From Owenia fusiformis (lineage: Eukaryota > Annelida > Polychaeta > Sabellida > Oweniidae), in assembly GCA_903813345.2 (NCBI GenBank), contig CAIIXF020000005.1:31005375-31069374 (forward strand): 64,000 nt of DNA, written 5' to 3'. Positions 1-11,492 of the stretch are shown piece by piece; position 1 is the stretch's first letter, and the number at the start of each line of letters is the position of its first letter. The position numbers were made by a program, and so were the translations under genes. The notes under the pieces are model-generated. The model saw nothing but the letters and a program-made list of their open reading frames with translations. It made no database searches and was not told the origin of the DNA.

Positions 1-429
1 ATATTATCAGCCCAACACAAGAAAAGATATTTCACTTTTTGTAGTTTTACAACATGGGGTCTATGGAGAATCTCCCCGACCTAGAAGTCACATTTTCAAA
101 GAAAATTAAATTTTCAAAGTTGATCAACTCTTTTCAAAACCACATTTTTAGATGTAATTTTATATGAAGATTCCAAATATGACACCAGTTTGACTGAATT
201 GTGAATTTTTTTTAATGACGTAAATCAAGATTATTTCTACTTGCACCAAGGATATTCAACCAATATGGCTTGATCACTGGTTATAATTATCACACTACTA
301 TACCCCATTACATTTAAATATATTCCAAGTGTTCTACTATACATTGTATAGATTCATGAACAGTTTGCAACATATTATTACCAGAAAGCCCAAATAGACA
401 AAGATAGAGAATACCTGCCCCATTTGCAA

Positions 430-1935
430 CTCAACTTTAAATGTCTAATTTTAACTTTGTTAAAGTCTATACTTTGAAATTGTTTGGTTTTTATATTTCT
501 GGTTATTTTTTCAAAATGGGTTAGTGGAGATATGTAAGCTCTCATATCATGTCAGGCTGTCCTCACATGTTTAAATACCTTAAATCAAAGTAGGCAGGCA
601 AAAGAACAGATTTGTTCAAGAATCCATCAACCAATCAGCATAAAACTCGAGATAAAAGGAATTACAGTAATGTTATTGCTAAACGTGGAAATGATGAAAA
701 AGTGATGAAAAAAGCCAAATTTTGTTCTTAAATGTCTAATTTCTAGACACTAGTATATTAATGAAGGTCCTGAAACATTAATTATACCATTCAATAACAT
801 ATAAGGAATTGGAATGGCTACATCTTTGTTAAAGTTTATACTGGTAATTTGAAGTTATTTTTTATATTTTCCAGTCATCTTCCCTAATAAATGGGGTAGG
901 GGAGATCTGAAAACTCTAATATGAACATTGTTTGTCCACTATACATTATTAATACCTTAAATGAAAGAAGACATGTACAAGAACAGATTTAATCAAAAAT
1001 GCATCAACCAGTCAGCATAAAACTCAAGATATAAGGATTTATATGTTATTGCTGAAAGCAGCATTGATTAAAAAATGACAAGTTTTGTCCTTAAATGTTT
1101 CATTTCTAGTCACTTGAATACCAATAAAGGTTTTTAAAAATCTTAAAAACATTAAATAACACATAATATTGATAAAGAACAGCTACAACTTTATTAAAGT
1201 TTATAATTTCAAGTTATTTTACATTTTCATATTTCTCGTTTATTTTCCATAATAGATGGGGTAGGGGATATCTGAAAGCTCTAATATGAACATTGTTTGT
1301 CTACTATACATTTTCTATATCTTAAATGGAAGAAGACATGCACAAGAACAGATTTGATTGAAAATGAAACAATCAGACAGCATAAAACTCAAGATATCAG
1401 GAACTATATATTACTGCTGAAAGCGAAAATGATAAAAAAAATGCAAAGTTTTGTCCTTAAATGTCTCATTTCTAGCCACTTGTATACCGATAAAGGTTCT
1501 GAAATATCTTAAAAACATTAAATAACACATAATATTGATATAGAATAGCTACAACTTTGTTAAAGTTTATGATGTCAAGTTATTTTATTTTTTCATATTT
1601 TTGGGTAATTTTGCATAATAAATGGGGTAGGGGAGATCTGAACGCTCTCATATGAACATTGGTTGTCCACTATACATTTTCTATACCTTAAATGGAAGAA
1701 CACATGTACAAGCACAGATTTAATCAAAAATGCAACAACCAGTCAGCATTAAACTCAAGATATAAGGAACTATATGTTAATGCTGAAAGCGAAAATGATT
1801 AAAAAATGCCAAATTTTGTCCTTAAATGTCACATTTCTAGACACAAGTACACTAATGAAGATCCTGAAACATCTGAGAAACCTTACATAACACATAATAT
1901 TGATATAGAATAGCTACAACTTTGATTGAGTTGAA
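430..1935. repeat. Tandem array of ~363 bp units, about four copies
   Basis: A block beginning CCTTAAATGT-CATTTCTAG recurs near 727, 1090, 1456 and 1820, a spacing of 363-366 bases. A second landmark, TGGGGTAGGGGAGATCTGAA, recurs in phase near 892, 1258 and 1622. The copies differ by scattered substitutions and small gaps, and a weaker leading copy starts near 430. No unit keeps an open reading frame. The array is AT-rich satellite-like DNA. Positions 1-429 and 1936-2660 show no other structure that I can support. Confidence 0.85.
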
Positions 1936-2660
1936 CATTTTGACTTTTTGTAGTTTCCATTTTTAGCCAATTCTTTTCCAAAATATTCAAGGTATATCTT
2001 CTTCGGAACAGTATTTAGATATGTTCGCAAGAGTTATATGCTTCGCAGGCGAAATCCCTTCTGCAGGACACCCTAATAGAATAAAAAATACACAGAAATT
2101 CCATCCAGCTCAAAAAGTCATTTTTTCCTTAACGGAGCCTCTTAGAAAATTTTCCACCCCGAGTATATGATATTGGTTAACACGCCAGAAATGAACATAA
2201 TATTATTCGAAGCGTATTTCGAAAATTTTGAAACCGCCATTGATGACGTCATTTGTTTGTCGACTTTTGACCAATCAGCGACGATGTCATCTCAATACAG
2301 ATTTACATTATAAGCGTATGTCATCTTTGAACCCTGGTGTTTCTCCCCCTCTGGCTTGAACCAAGAACTTTTCATTTCAAAAATACCATTAAGAATTCAA
2401 AAAATAAGAAAATGAGACCTGCTTGGCAGTGAATGATGTTCTTGGCTTCCGTTTATTAGAGAGTGACTCTCCACTGTCAGTGCGATGTCTCTCTCGGGGC
2501 TTAATACTTCTAAGTGGAGCAGTAGAGCGTGTTGCCGTAGTCTCGGTCTCTTTTTTCAGCCCTACAACAGATTTGTTAAGAATTCATTTTTTCAAAAGGA
2601 TCCGTATGAAATATTGTTTATCCACACTACACTAACTTACATGTAACAGGTCCCCCTATT

Positions 2661-4016
2661 TCAATATACTAGTAAACGAATGTCTACTTTACCAGTGCCA
2701 AGTGGTTTGTGGGGCGACACCAAAGGTAGTGGCAGTGTGTCATAGTTCACAGAGCCCAGCCATGAGTAGGGCCAGGGGGACATGGCGTTGTACGGCTGGT
2801 ACTGCTGGGAGCGTATCATATCATCCACCGACCTGCTAATAGAAAAGTCAAGAGACACTTTCACTTGGGATTTTTATTTTTTATGCCCTGATTTCTTAAT
2901 AGTGAGTAAAATATAAAACAGACTGAGATAGTCCAAATACTTTTGTACTTTTTTTCATATATCAAATATTGTATAAACATGAGACTTTGTTATTGAGAGA
3001 CAATGAATAAATCTGTTTTGAGAAATCTATTACCTTGAGTATTTTGATGGGCTATACAAACCGACTGGATCAACAACACCGGGGACCATATATGGACTCT
3101 GGAAATTCAGTCTGGATGCACAGTCATCAGTTGCATTATCATTTCGTTCATTTTCAGCAGCATTAGTGGCACTCTCTGTATACGAGTTCATCTTCAATCG
3201 ATGTATGTTCGTCTCTCTTTGTTTTTCCAAAGTATCGTCTTTAACATTGGCAAGGTGTGTGTAAGATTTTGGGACTTCATGGTTCAAAGTGGTATAAGAC
3301 CAAATTGGATAGATCTCGGCTGTGTTCTTCATACTAGTATTATCTTCCTGCGATTCATTGGGCTGGGACGGAAACAATTGGGTTTGTGCTGTCATATTGT
3401 CAGAAGTTTGAGTTGCATCTTGTTTATTAAAGTTCTCAGTTCGACTAGAGGGAAATGATGCTGTTGACCAAAACTTGTTCACTGCATTCTGGACATTTGG
3501 CAAAGATGGGTAATTATCCAAAGACTTCGTCATTTTCTGATCGGAATGATTTTTTGTTGGACATGGATTATATGTTTCAGCAAATGGTCGTTTGGATGAC
3601 AGGTTGACAATTTCGGAATCTGGTTCATTGTATGACTGTTTTATATCCTGGTTAATCGGTTTATTGTATGATTGTTTAGTATTTTCAGTAACTGATTGAT
3701 TGTATGTCTGTTCCGTACTTTCAGTAACTAGTTCATTGTATGATTGTTTTTCCCTCTCGGTAAGTAGTTGATTGTATGGTTGTTTGGCATTTTCAGTAAG
3801 TGGTTGATTGTATGTCTGTTCCGTACTTTCAGTAACAAGTTCATTGTATGATTGTTTCGCCCTCTCAGTAAATGGTTGATTGTATGATTGTTTGGGATTT
3901 TCAGTAAGTGGTTGATTGTATGCTAGGTTCACTGCTGGTGGAGTTGGTGATGTAGGGGCAGAATAGTAATTCCATTGTAGATTGCTGATCGGGGCAAGTT
4001 CAGGTTGGTTCTCCAT
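2661..4016 (-). CDS. Unknown protein with nine 12-residue repeats
   Basis: Not recognised. I see two coding exons: 3034-4016 from the ATG, then 2661-2832 with the stop. The donor AAG|GTAATAG and the acceptor TTAGCAG|GT fit, and the frame continues through an AGG codon, giving about 384 residues. An acceptor (CTTACAG) 14 bases upstream of the ATG suggests a 5' UTR exon above 4030. Residues ~34-140 hold about nine imperfect 12-residue repeats of the form YNxxxTExxKQS. The middle is rich in Asn, Ser and Thr, while the C-terminal ~75 residues are proline- and aromatic-rich and look more conserved in style (motifs SPWPYSW and SPHKPLGTGK). I see no signal peptide and no membrane segment. It is probably an intrinsically disordered intracellular protein. 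The function is unknown. Confidence 0.6.
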
Positions 4017-4257
4017 GCTTATAGCCTGTAAGATATTTAAATATAAACGATATTAACAATGCTAGGGGCGGCATTTTAGATGACAAAAGACAAAAGAATC
4101 AATTGAGACAAGCTATTAAGTATGTCATTAATTAACAGAAGAAACTATAAAAGCTGCTACATATCAAAAATGGACAAAGGGAAAAAGCCTCCTCACACAT
4201 TGGCGAACCCCTCCCTTCAACGTCAACTTGCATGTACTCACGCGGGTCCAACTATAC

Positions 4258-4375
4258 AAGTTGAAAACCGTTAATTTGTATTTTAGACCTACCAGATATT
4301 TGAAAATCAAGGATAGAGAATCTCATACTGCACCGTTTTTCTTTAAACTTGTTCCATACAAAGCAAAATTGAGGG
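4258..4375. repeat. Diverged copy of the palindromic repeat at 37504-38680
   Basis: The stretch with AACCGTTAATTTG, the ATCTCATACTGCACC block and CTTTAAACTTGTTCCAT matches, with substitutions, the arms of the large inverted repeat at 37504-38680. It is therefore a fragment of the same interspersed family. The boundaries are approximate. Confidence 0.5.
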
Positions 4376-4552
4376 GCTAAAATTTATAGATTGTCAGTTA
4401 TACCTTTGTCAAAATGAGAGATACACAACGTCCGAAGCTGCAGTATGTGGCTGCTTTGGCCAACCAAAAAGTCTTCCAGCAACAACTTAAGGTGCTATGG
4501 AAGTTAACAGGAAATGACAAAACAGGAAGTGACAATTTTTTTTGCATTTTTA

Positions 4553-5178
4553 GACATTTTTGAACAAAGATAACAGAGTTCTGGTTTGACCTCCAGTCAA
4601 GTTAATTATTTCCACATATCATTTACATGAACAGGATCACAATGTGCATGGTCAGAATGACCCTAAACTTAATGAAGTAACCTTTTTAGCCCTTTGAAAG
4701 TGTTACTGAGAAAAAGCTAAAAGTAGGAGCTAGGGAAGGTCACTGAACAGAATCTTTTGAATTTTTCAGAAAATGTGCTGATAATGCTCTAATTGATACA
4801 ATCTTTGACATTTTAGAAAATTGTCTTAAACAAAAATGGCGGTCATAAAAAGGAAAATAGATCGCTTTTCAAATCAGTTTTTTCATTTTTTTTTCTTTTT
4901 CAATGAATGATACTAAATTTTCAAAGATTGTATCATTTAGAGCAATATATTAGGCACATTTTCTGAAAAATTCAAAAGATTCTGTTTTGTGACCTTTCCT
5001 ACCTCCTACTTTTAGCTATATTTCAGTCACATTTTCAAAGGGCTGAAAAGGTTATTTCATCATGTTTAGGGTCATTCTGACCATGAACATTGTGATCCTG
5101 GACCTGTAAATGGTATTTGGAACTAGTTGAATTGACTGGAGGTCAAAACAGAACTCTGTTATCTTTGTTAAAAAATGT
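4553..5178. mobile_element. Foldback (long inverted repeat) element
   Basis: The left arm (about 4553-4816) and the right arm (about 4911-5178) are imperfect reverse complements over ~260 bases, with a ~95 base spacer. For example AACAAAGATAACAGAGTTCTG on the left answers CAGAACTCTGTTATCTTTGTT on the right, and TGACCTCCAGTCAA answers TTGACTGGAGGTCA. There is no coding capacity. This is a palindromic non-autonomous transposon (MITE or foldback type). I could not identify a clean target-site duplication. The sequence just right of it (5180-5300) recurs near 29650-29765. Confidence 0.75.
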
Positions 5179-5334
5179 TTGTTTCTCACAGCTTTACTTC
5201 ACATTATATACAAAAGTTAGGTCTTTTTCATATACTGTTTTTTCATTTACTGTTGCAATATGGTCATTTCAAAGAATTTTGAATTGGACTTTAAAATAAC
5301 ACACGTAAAACTCTAAAATTGACACTAGTATGGC

Positions 5335-5525
5335 GGGCATTTTGAAACTGGCGGCCATTTTGAAAATCGGCTTTCGAGCAAAACTCGTACTCACATGGGG
5401 CATATACGTATAAAATATAAACGATAATGAGCTAACGTGCTTTGAGTTATTGCCCGGACAGCTGGGATGACCGACGGACGGGGCCGTTCTCTATGTCCCT
5501 CGGACTTCGTTCAACAGAATAAAAA
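5335..5525. repeat. Interspersed GGCGGCCATTTTGAAAAT repeat, short copy
   Basis: It carries GGCGGCCATTTTGAAAAT followed by a GACCGACGGACGG tract and GTCCCTCGGACTTCGTTCAACAGAAT. The same order of motifs appears at 16076-16745 and, inverted, at 49963-50870. It is a short copy of a dispersed family with no protein-coding potential. Confidence 0.6.
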
Positions 5526-5775
5526 TGTCAGAACTATAGGATAAAGTCCAGTGCAGACCCCACTTCAAAGTATAAGTAAATACCCACAGGAGACAGGTTA
5601 CTGACAGGTTTCAGTAACGTTTACTCCAATAAGTAATTCAGTATCTATATTTAGTTTTATTTTTTCAGTAAACTGGCTCCTGTGTGACTAAATACCTCTC
5701 AAAATTAAGTATTATAAATCCCATATCATGCTTACTGATTATAAATTGCAATACTAAAATATATCCAACGTCCAA

Positions 5776-6143
5776 TCACAAAAAAGAGTTTCAAATATTT
5801 ACTAATCGCCTAGCTTATCAAAATTGTACGCGTCCTAATTCCTGAATTCTCTAATTCCGTATTATACAAAAATAGTTTCAAATACTTACTAATCACCTAG
5901 CTTATTCCTTCAAAAGTGTACGCGTCCTAATTCCTGAAATCTCTAATTCCGTATTATACAAAAATAGTTTCAAATACTTACTAATCACCTAGCTTATTCC
6001 TTCAAAAGTGTACGCGTCCTAATTCCTGAAATCTCTAATTCCGTATTATACAAAAATAGTTTCAAATACTTACTAATCACCTAGCTTATTCCTTCAAAAG
6101 TGTACGTGTCCTAATTCCTGAATTCTCTAATTCCGTATTATAG
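5776..6143. repeat. 92-bp tandem repeat, four copies
   Basis: The landmark ACGCGTCCTAATTCCTGAA occurs at 5828, 5920, 6012 and 6104 (ACGTGTCC in the last), exactly 92 bases apart. The two middle copies are almost identical, whereas the first copy is diverged and shorter near its start. No open frame persists. From 6144 to 8151 I see nothing except AT-rich sequence and short C and G runs near 7530 and 7580. Confidence 0.9.
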
Positions 6144-8151
6144 GTTTCGAATATAATCCCAGTTGATTCGAATACTGAGTAGGCCCTGAGTAGAGGTCAT
6201 TGTGCGTCAGAATATATATGCAAGTTTTTCACATGAGGCCAGAGAAGTCTTCATGTGGAAGCGTGTTGTATCGCGCGTTCGATTTCAATGACGGTTGTCG
6301 ATAAAAAAAGTCATGCAACATTTGGTTTTTGTGTCCCCCTCCGTCCCATTTTAATTATTTTCGATTATTTTTTATTTAACATATGAAAACTTAAATTGTA
6401 ACGTCAGCAATGGCATCAATTTTGATATGATAACGTCAATTACAAGCATTTATTACATGATCGTATAGGCCATTGTTGCTTGATTAATAGCATTGACATT
6501 GACTTGTGGCGTTGCGCCTTTCTTACCCCCCCCTCCGTCCCATTTTTCCGATTACCGGGTGTTCTGGGCAGCTCGACTGATGTGCTATTTAACTTAGATA
6601 AATCAAGATACTATATCATAACAGTAGTGCAAACAATGCACGTGTTCAACGTCTCTTTAAAATGTAAATAATATTCTTCTTTTTTTCTTTGCATTTACGA
6701 TCTGATATTTTATATCTACAAAACGTGTTTTTGCTCCGTATCTCCGATATGGGAAATAAAGTAACAATAAACAATATGAATATTCTAAACGAGCGTGACA
6801 ACCACAAGCTACTGTTAAAAGCATCGTGTCACTCATCTTAAATAGATACTGATGGAATTTTTATAGCAATGTGTGATAAACAACAATGTTTTTTTTCATT
6901 TGAGGACGCTAACTCTAGATCTGAGACCAAGCGACATTTAAACTAATATTCAAGATATTTGGTTTACAATACACCGCAGCAAAATATTGACTACAACTAT
7001 TGTTATCATCAAAAATTATTATACTTTGTGACCGCCATGTTCTTGTAATTTGGGGAGTTTCAGCCATTTTATATTTTTGAAAATGTTAGATAAGTATGAA
7101 ATACGAGGGGTTGCACACTTTATTTGTCAAAACAAAAGCAATTTATGATATACAAACGTTTTGTATGTATTTTTGAACGATATTGCAGTGGATTGCTTGT
7201 TTTTTAAGTTTTAAAAGACTAGTTACATTTTAACTACCTGGCATCGTAGATGTGTTACTTCAACAATAGTATTGTTTGGCTGGCATGGATGCTGGAGGGG
7301 AGATAGTGAGAGAGATTTGGTTCAAAATTAAGTATTTTCTGAATTGACTATTACGTTGTAATTATTATAATTATTCAATAATACTATTACTACTGGGAAC
7401 TGGTCAAGCAATCAGTAAGATAAGTCCCGGAGATAAGTCTACTATAAGATAAAAAAAAAACTATTTTTGACTCTCTGTACACCGTTTATAAAAGCAGATT
7501 TTACATTACCGCAAGCTTTGTCACACTCCCCCCCCCCCCACACCCAGACATATGTTGGGAGTTACCATTATGATAGAAGGGGGAGGGGGGGGGGTGAATA
7601 TAATATAGCCTATGTATCTAACTTTGTATCATCGATATACAAACCACAGACGCTTCTGAAAGGGTGTGAAAACAGGATACAACGCTAATTATAAAATCAA
7701 CATTATATCATTAACGAGTTGATAATTAATAATCTGGATGATAAATAGCCGGATAAATACATACATGTAGTACATGTAGAGTATTATATAATCCTATTGT
7801 TCTATTTGTTTGTATTGAGTTTTAAATACAGCTGCCGGAGACGGAGAAAGGGGATACCACTGAACATTTCCATTCGTACGCTCAACTGCTTCGATTCAAT
7901 CACATACCAAACAACCGCATTTATTTGTTAAAAGTAAACCGAGTACGTTAATTAGTAATCAAACCAAAAGCTGTCAAGTCGACCTCAATGTTCAACCAGA
8001 GGTTACCAGTAAAGAGCTCAATATTCAAGTAGGGAGCAAACATAGTGGACGGCAGAATTTGAATCAACGTGGCTAGTCGATACTTATGGATAATATCATG
8101 GTCGTCACCTTCAATTAGTATTTTGAAAAGATTCGGATCTCTACGCACGGG

Positions 8152-10092
8152 ATGGCCATCACAGCAACGTCCGGAGTAAGACAATCGCCGAGGGTCGCTA
8201 AAAAGTTATTTTCAGACAATACGGATATATTTCACTCTAATGTCTTCTATATCGACCTTCAAAAATCGAATATCAGGAAACGGCTGCAAGAGAAAATCCA
8301 AAAACGAGGTGGAAAAGTTGATGACTTTTTACATAAAGATGTACAGTATGTGATTACTGATGACTTTGTACCAAATAATAGCAAGCAGCCCGATAATGCT
8401 CCCAACCGCCCCGGAGCAGCGTCTACCCCCAGAGCTTTAAGTCGTGGACAGGCTTTACTCCAGAAATCAATCCGCAATACATCATCGACTCAAACTATAC
8501 CTGAGAAAGCTAAGAAGATGGGCATCAAGGTTGTTAACTTAGATTTTATCCAACGGAAACTTAAAGAAAGGGGAGTGCTCGCTACAACGTTGGATTACAA
8601 TAATAAGCAACCAGACGATACTGAGAACGTCATCACACATTGGAATGGGGACCCTTATATCAAGTTTGAGGACACTCAAGGTCAATATCGACCTTTCTAT
8701 TCGTCATTCGAGCGCTTTCCGTACATACAACTAGAAAGTAATGTGAACTATGATCGACCTAAACATGACGCTGGAAGCCATACTATTCATCTGAAGCCAA
8801 AGGTGTGCTGTACACCCCCACAAATACATAAGCTTGTTACCAAAAATGGACAAAAGTCAAACGGATTAACATCAGTGAAAAAGTCTAGATTGGCGAAAAA
8901 TGGCAAGAACGAACAAGCAGGCTATTGCGAAATGTGTGAAATAACATTCGACAATTTTGATAAACATATTGTTAGCGACGATCATAGAAACTTTGCATAT
9001 AATGATACCAACTTCAAAGGACTGGATGCTGTTATTGCTGCACTGCCATCTTTAGATTCATTCTTAAAATCATTAGATACGACAGATGACTTTCGTCAAC
9101 ATGGCAACACAGAACCAACAGATTGTGGTGATACTTCAAGTGATAACAATAATCATAGAGGAAGAGATGCCAGCCATGCGCCACACCCAATCGTGACTTC
9201 CCCAGATGATGACAATGCCAACACAACTAAAGTTGAAACGTCCACCAGAACCACACTAGATAAAGACACTCATTCTTTGGATAATAACATTGAGTCTATA
9301 ACGCCAACGGATAATGACATTACAGCTGAGATTCAAGATACTGATGGACAGGTTGATTCGGAAGTTCATCCAAGTGCTCCAAACACAAACGTAGAGAATG
9401 CTAGTCATAAACAAACTGATGAACTAGACGATGAGCTGCATAAACTTGCAGCATTTGCAAGTAAAACTCTAGAAGAATCCCACGATAACAATGACAATTC
9501 CAGTAGTTCTATAGATCTTTTTACTCCAAGTGTTCATTGGAATGAATCGGACATATACGATGATTTCTCCTCCTCGGATAATACTATTTCTTCGGGTGAA
9601 TCGCCGCGTGAAAACAATAGTCCTACATGTGAAAGTGGTAAAATAACCTTAAGAATATGCAATGGAAAATCTTATGTTAATATTGATGTTGAAAAAAGTG
9701 GCTGTGATGACCATAAAATCGGAATGCCGCCAGTTAAGCAGGCGCCATCTATTGACGGTTATAGCAGTGGTGGTAACAGTCTTAACTCCTCTGGTCCTTT
9801 TTCGGACAGTGCAACGTGTGACAGTTCAGATGCCAGTGATAATTCTCCACCTTGGAACGTAGACTGCTCAAATGGTCTTAAGATGAAATTTCACAAAACT
9901 ATGACTACCCCAAGACAAAGGAGGAACAATATATCCCCGTTGAAATGGTCTGTTAAGCAACTTGGAACTTGTAAACTGACATTCTCTGCGTCAAAATGTA
10001 ACAGCAGAAAGCGCCATCTATCGACTAGCTCCGAGGATATATCTACTGATTTTAGAAATGATTTTAGTCCCCATAAGCGTTTGAAGTCATAA
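8152..10092 (+). CDS. DBF4: DBF4, regulatory subunit of CDC7 kinase
   Basis: The single open frame encodes 646 residues, close to human DBF4 (~670). All three family motifs are in order. Motif N, a BRCT-like fold, covers residues ~28-75 and is completed around 110-145 (LSRGQALLQK, GIKVVNLDFI). Motif M lies near 165-185 (PYIKFEDTQGQYRPFY). Motif C is a CCHH zinc finger with C259, C262, H272 and H278. The remainder is acidic, Ser/Asp/Asn-rich and probably disordered, with a basic C-terminus. In the known family DBF4 binds and activates the CDC7 kinase, which phosphorylates the MCM helicase to fire origins in S phase. The ATG at 8152 begins the longest frame. The coding region has no intron, whereas vertebrate DBF4 has many. 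AATAAA follows 55 bases after the stop. Confidence 0.95.
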   Translation: MAITATSGVRQSPRVAKKLFSDNTDIFHSNVFYIDLQKSNIRKRLQEKIQKRGGKVDDFLHKDVQYVITDDFVPNNSKQPDNAPNRPGAASTPRALSRGQALLQKSIRNTSSTQTIPEKAKKMGIKVVNLDFIQRKLKERGVLATTLDYNNKQPDDTENVITHWNGDPYIKFEDTQGQYRPFYSSFERFPYIQLESNVNYDRPKHDAGSHTIHLKPKVCCTPPQIHKLVTKNGQKSNGLTSVKKSRLAKNGKNEQAGYCEMCEITFDNFDKHIVSDDHRNFAYNDTNFKGLDAVIAALPSLDSFLKSLDTTDDFRQHGNTEPTDCGDTSSDNNNHRGRDASHAPHPIVTSPDDDNANTTKVETSTRTTLDKDTHSLDNNIESITPTDNDITAEIQDTDGQVDSEVHPSAPNTNVENASHKQTDELDDELHKLAAFASKTLEESHDNNDNSSSSIDLFTPSVHWNESDIYDDFSSSDNTISSGESPRENNSPTCESGKITLRICNGKSYVNIDVEKSGCDDHKIGMPPVKQAPSIDGYSSGGNSLNSSGPFSDSATCDSSDASDNSPPWNVDCSNGLKMKFHKTMTTPRQRRNNISPLKWSVKQLGTCKLTFSASKCNSRKRHLSTSSEDISTDFRNDFSPHKRLKS

Positions 10093-10146
10093 TTTGTTTA
10101 ATACATTTTACACTCGGTACTTGTTTTATGGTATTGTTATTTTAAG

Positions 10147-10152
10147 AATAAA
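10147..10152 (+). terminator. Polyadenylation signal of DBF4
   Basis: An AATAAA hexamer lies 55 bases after the DBF4 stop codon, in an AT-rich 3' end. Confidence 0.7.
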
Positions 10153-11284
10153 AGTTTATTTTAATAACTTATTTCTTGTTATTCAAAATCGAATATTTAT
10201 ATGATTCATCAGTCATCAAACAATTGTAGTCGCCATATATTGATATAATTGTGAGTTTAGGGAGGCATCAAAAGTTGAATGTCTGTTTAAAAACTTAACT
10301 AATTGAGTTTGACTCCACCCCCTTAAAACTTAATTCTTAAAATGTTGAAAATCGGAAATGGGTCCCTATCTACCAGCAAATAATTTTTATCATATGATAT
10401 TCATCACTTTTGTCATGAAATCATATAACTTCAAAATCAACATTTGATTTTGGTATAATACAAAACCAGATAGTCTACATAACATATTACACTTAACTTT
10501 AAGACATTTTGAAATGTAAAAACTTTATTATTCTATCATCAACACACCAACATCAACAAATCGTACAAAACATGAATACGTTACACGATACGTCACCTAC
10601 GGATTTGATTCAACGTTAGAGAGCTTCTGTAGAGGAGGGATTTTCGGAATGGCCGCTCACTTCAAATTCAGTTAATACATCTAGAATAGTTTTTTGATGA
10701 TTGCATGGTATTTGCTTTTGCTTTTGTCACCCGTGAACGTTTTGAAGTACCCCCCCCCCCACCTTCTGATACACCCGTCATGTTCCAAGTCCACCGGGGA
10801 ACATTCAATTGTTATGAATTGACAACCAAATCAAGTTTCAATAAAGTGGAGTTAACGATAAATCAAACCATTTATTTCATTGGTTAACCAGACATTGTGG
10901 AAAAACTAGATGGATGGCTGTCAATTTAATTTATTAGATACTCCCTCGATTTACTTGGAATATGATGAGTGTATTGCCACATAAGGGAACACTGCAAAAC
11001 GTTCACAGACAATCGAATCACACCTACATGTTTTTCGAACGAAAATAATATACGCCTCTCCATCCCCTGAACTATAACAATCAATAGTAACATAACAAGG
11101 TAACGACAACCATAAAAAAACAATATACCATGACAATGTTATTAATTTCTCCAAAAAAGGAGAACTGGCTCCCAGAATGCAAACTCGATATTTTCCAACA
11201 ATGAAAATGGCGTTATTCTCTGATTTATAAATTCTATAAATTCATAATCAGCAATCCAAAAGATCTGAGCTAATATCTTGATAA
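10153..11284. other. Intergenic space between convergent genes
   Basis: This gap separates the 3' ends of DBF4 and the GPCR gene. It contains AT-rich sequence and a run of C near 10750. I see no exon, RNA gene or clear transposon. Confidence 0.6.
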
Positions 11285-11290
11285 TTTATT
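11285..11290 (-). terminator. Candidate polyadenylation signal of the GPCR gene
   Basis: TTTATT on the plus strand reads AATAAA on the minus strand, about 200 bases after the GPCR stop codon. Confidence 0.45.
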
Positions 11291-11492
11291 CTGTGTTTTG
11301 ATATTTTTGTTATGTAATAATAAGACCAAAATTTGTTTCTACAAACAAATAAATTGTATAACCTTGTAAGTTGTAATAGCATTCCATTAACAATGGTAAA
11401 ACTATCAGTAATACTATATATTTCTATTGTCTCAACCGTGTAAGAATTGTCACGAACGCAATTACTATTTCAATGTAATGCACAAAAATTAG

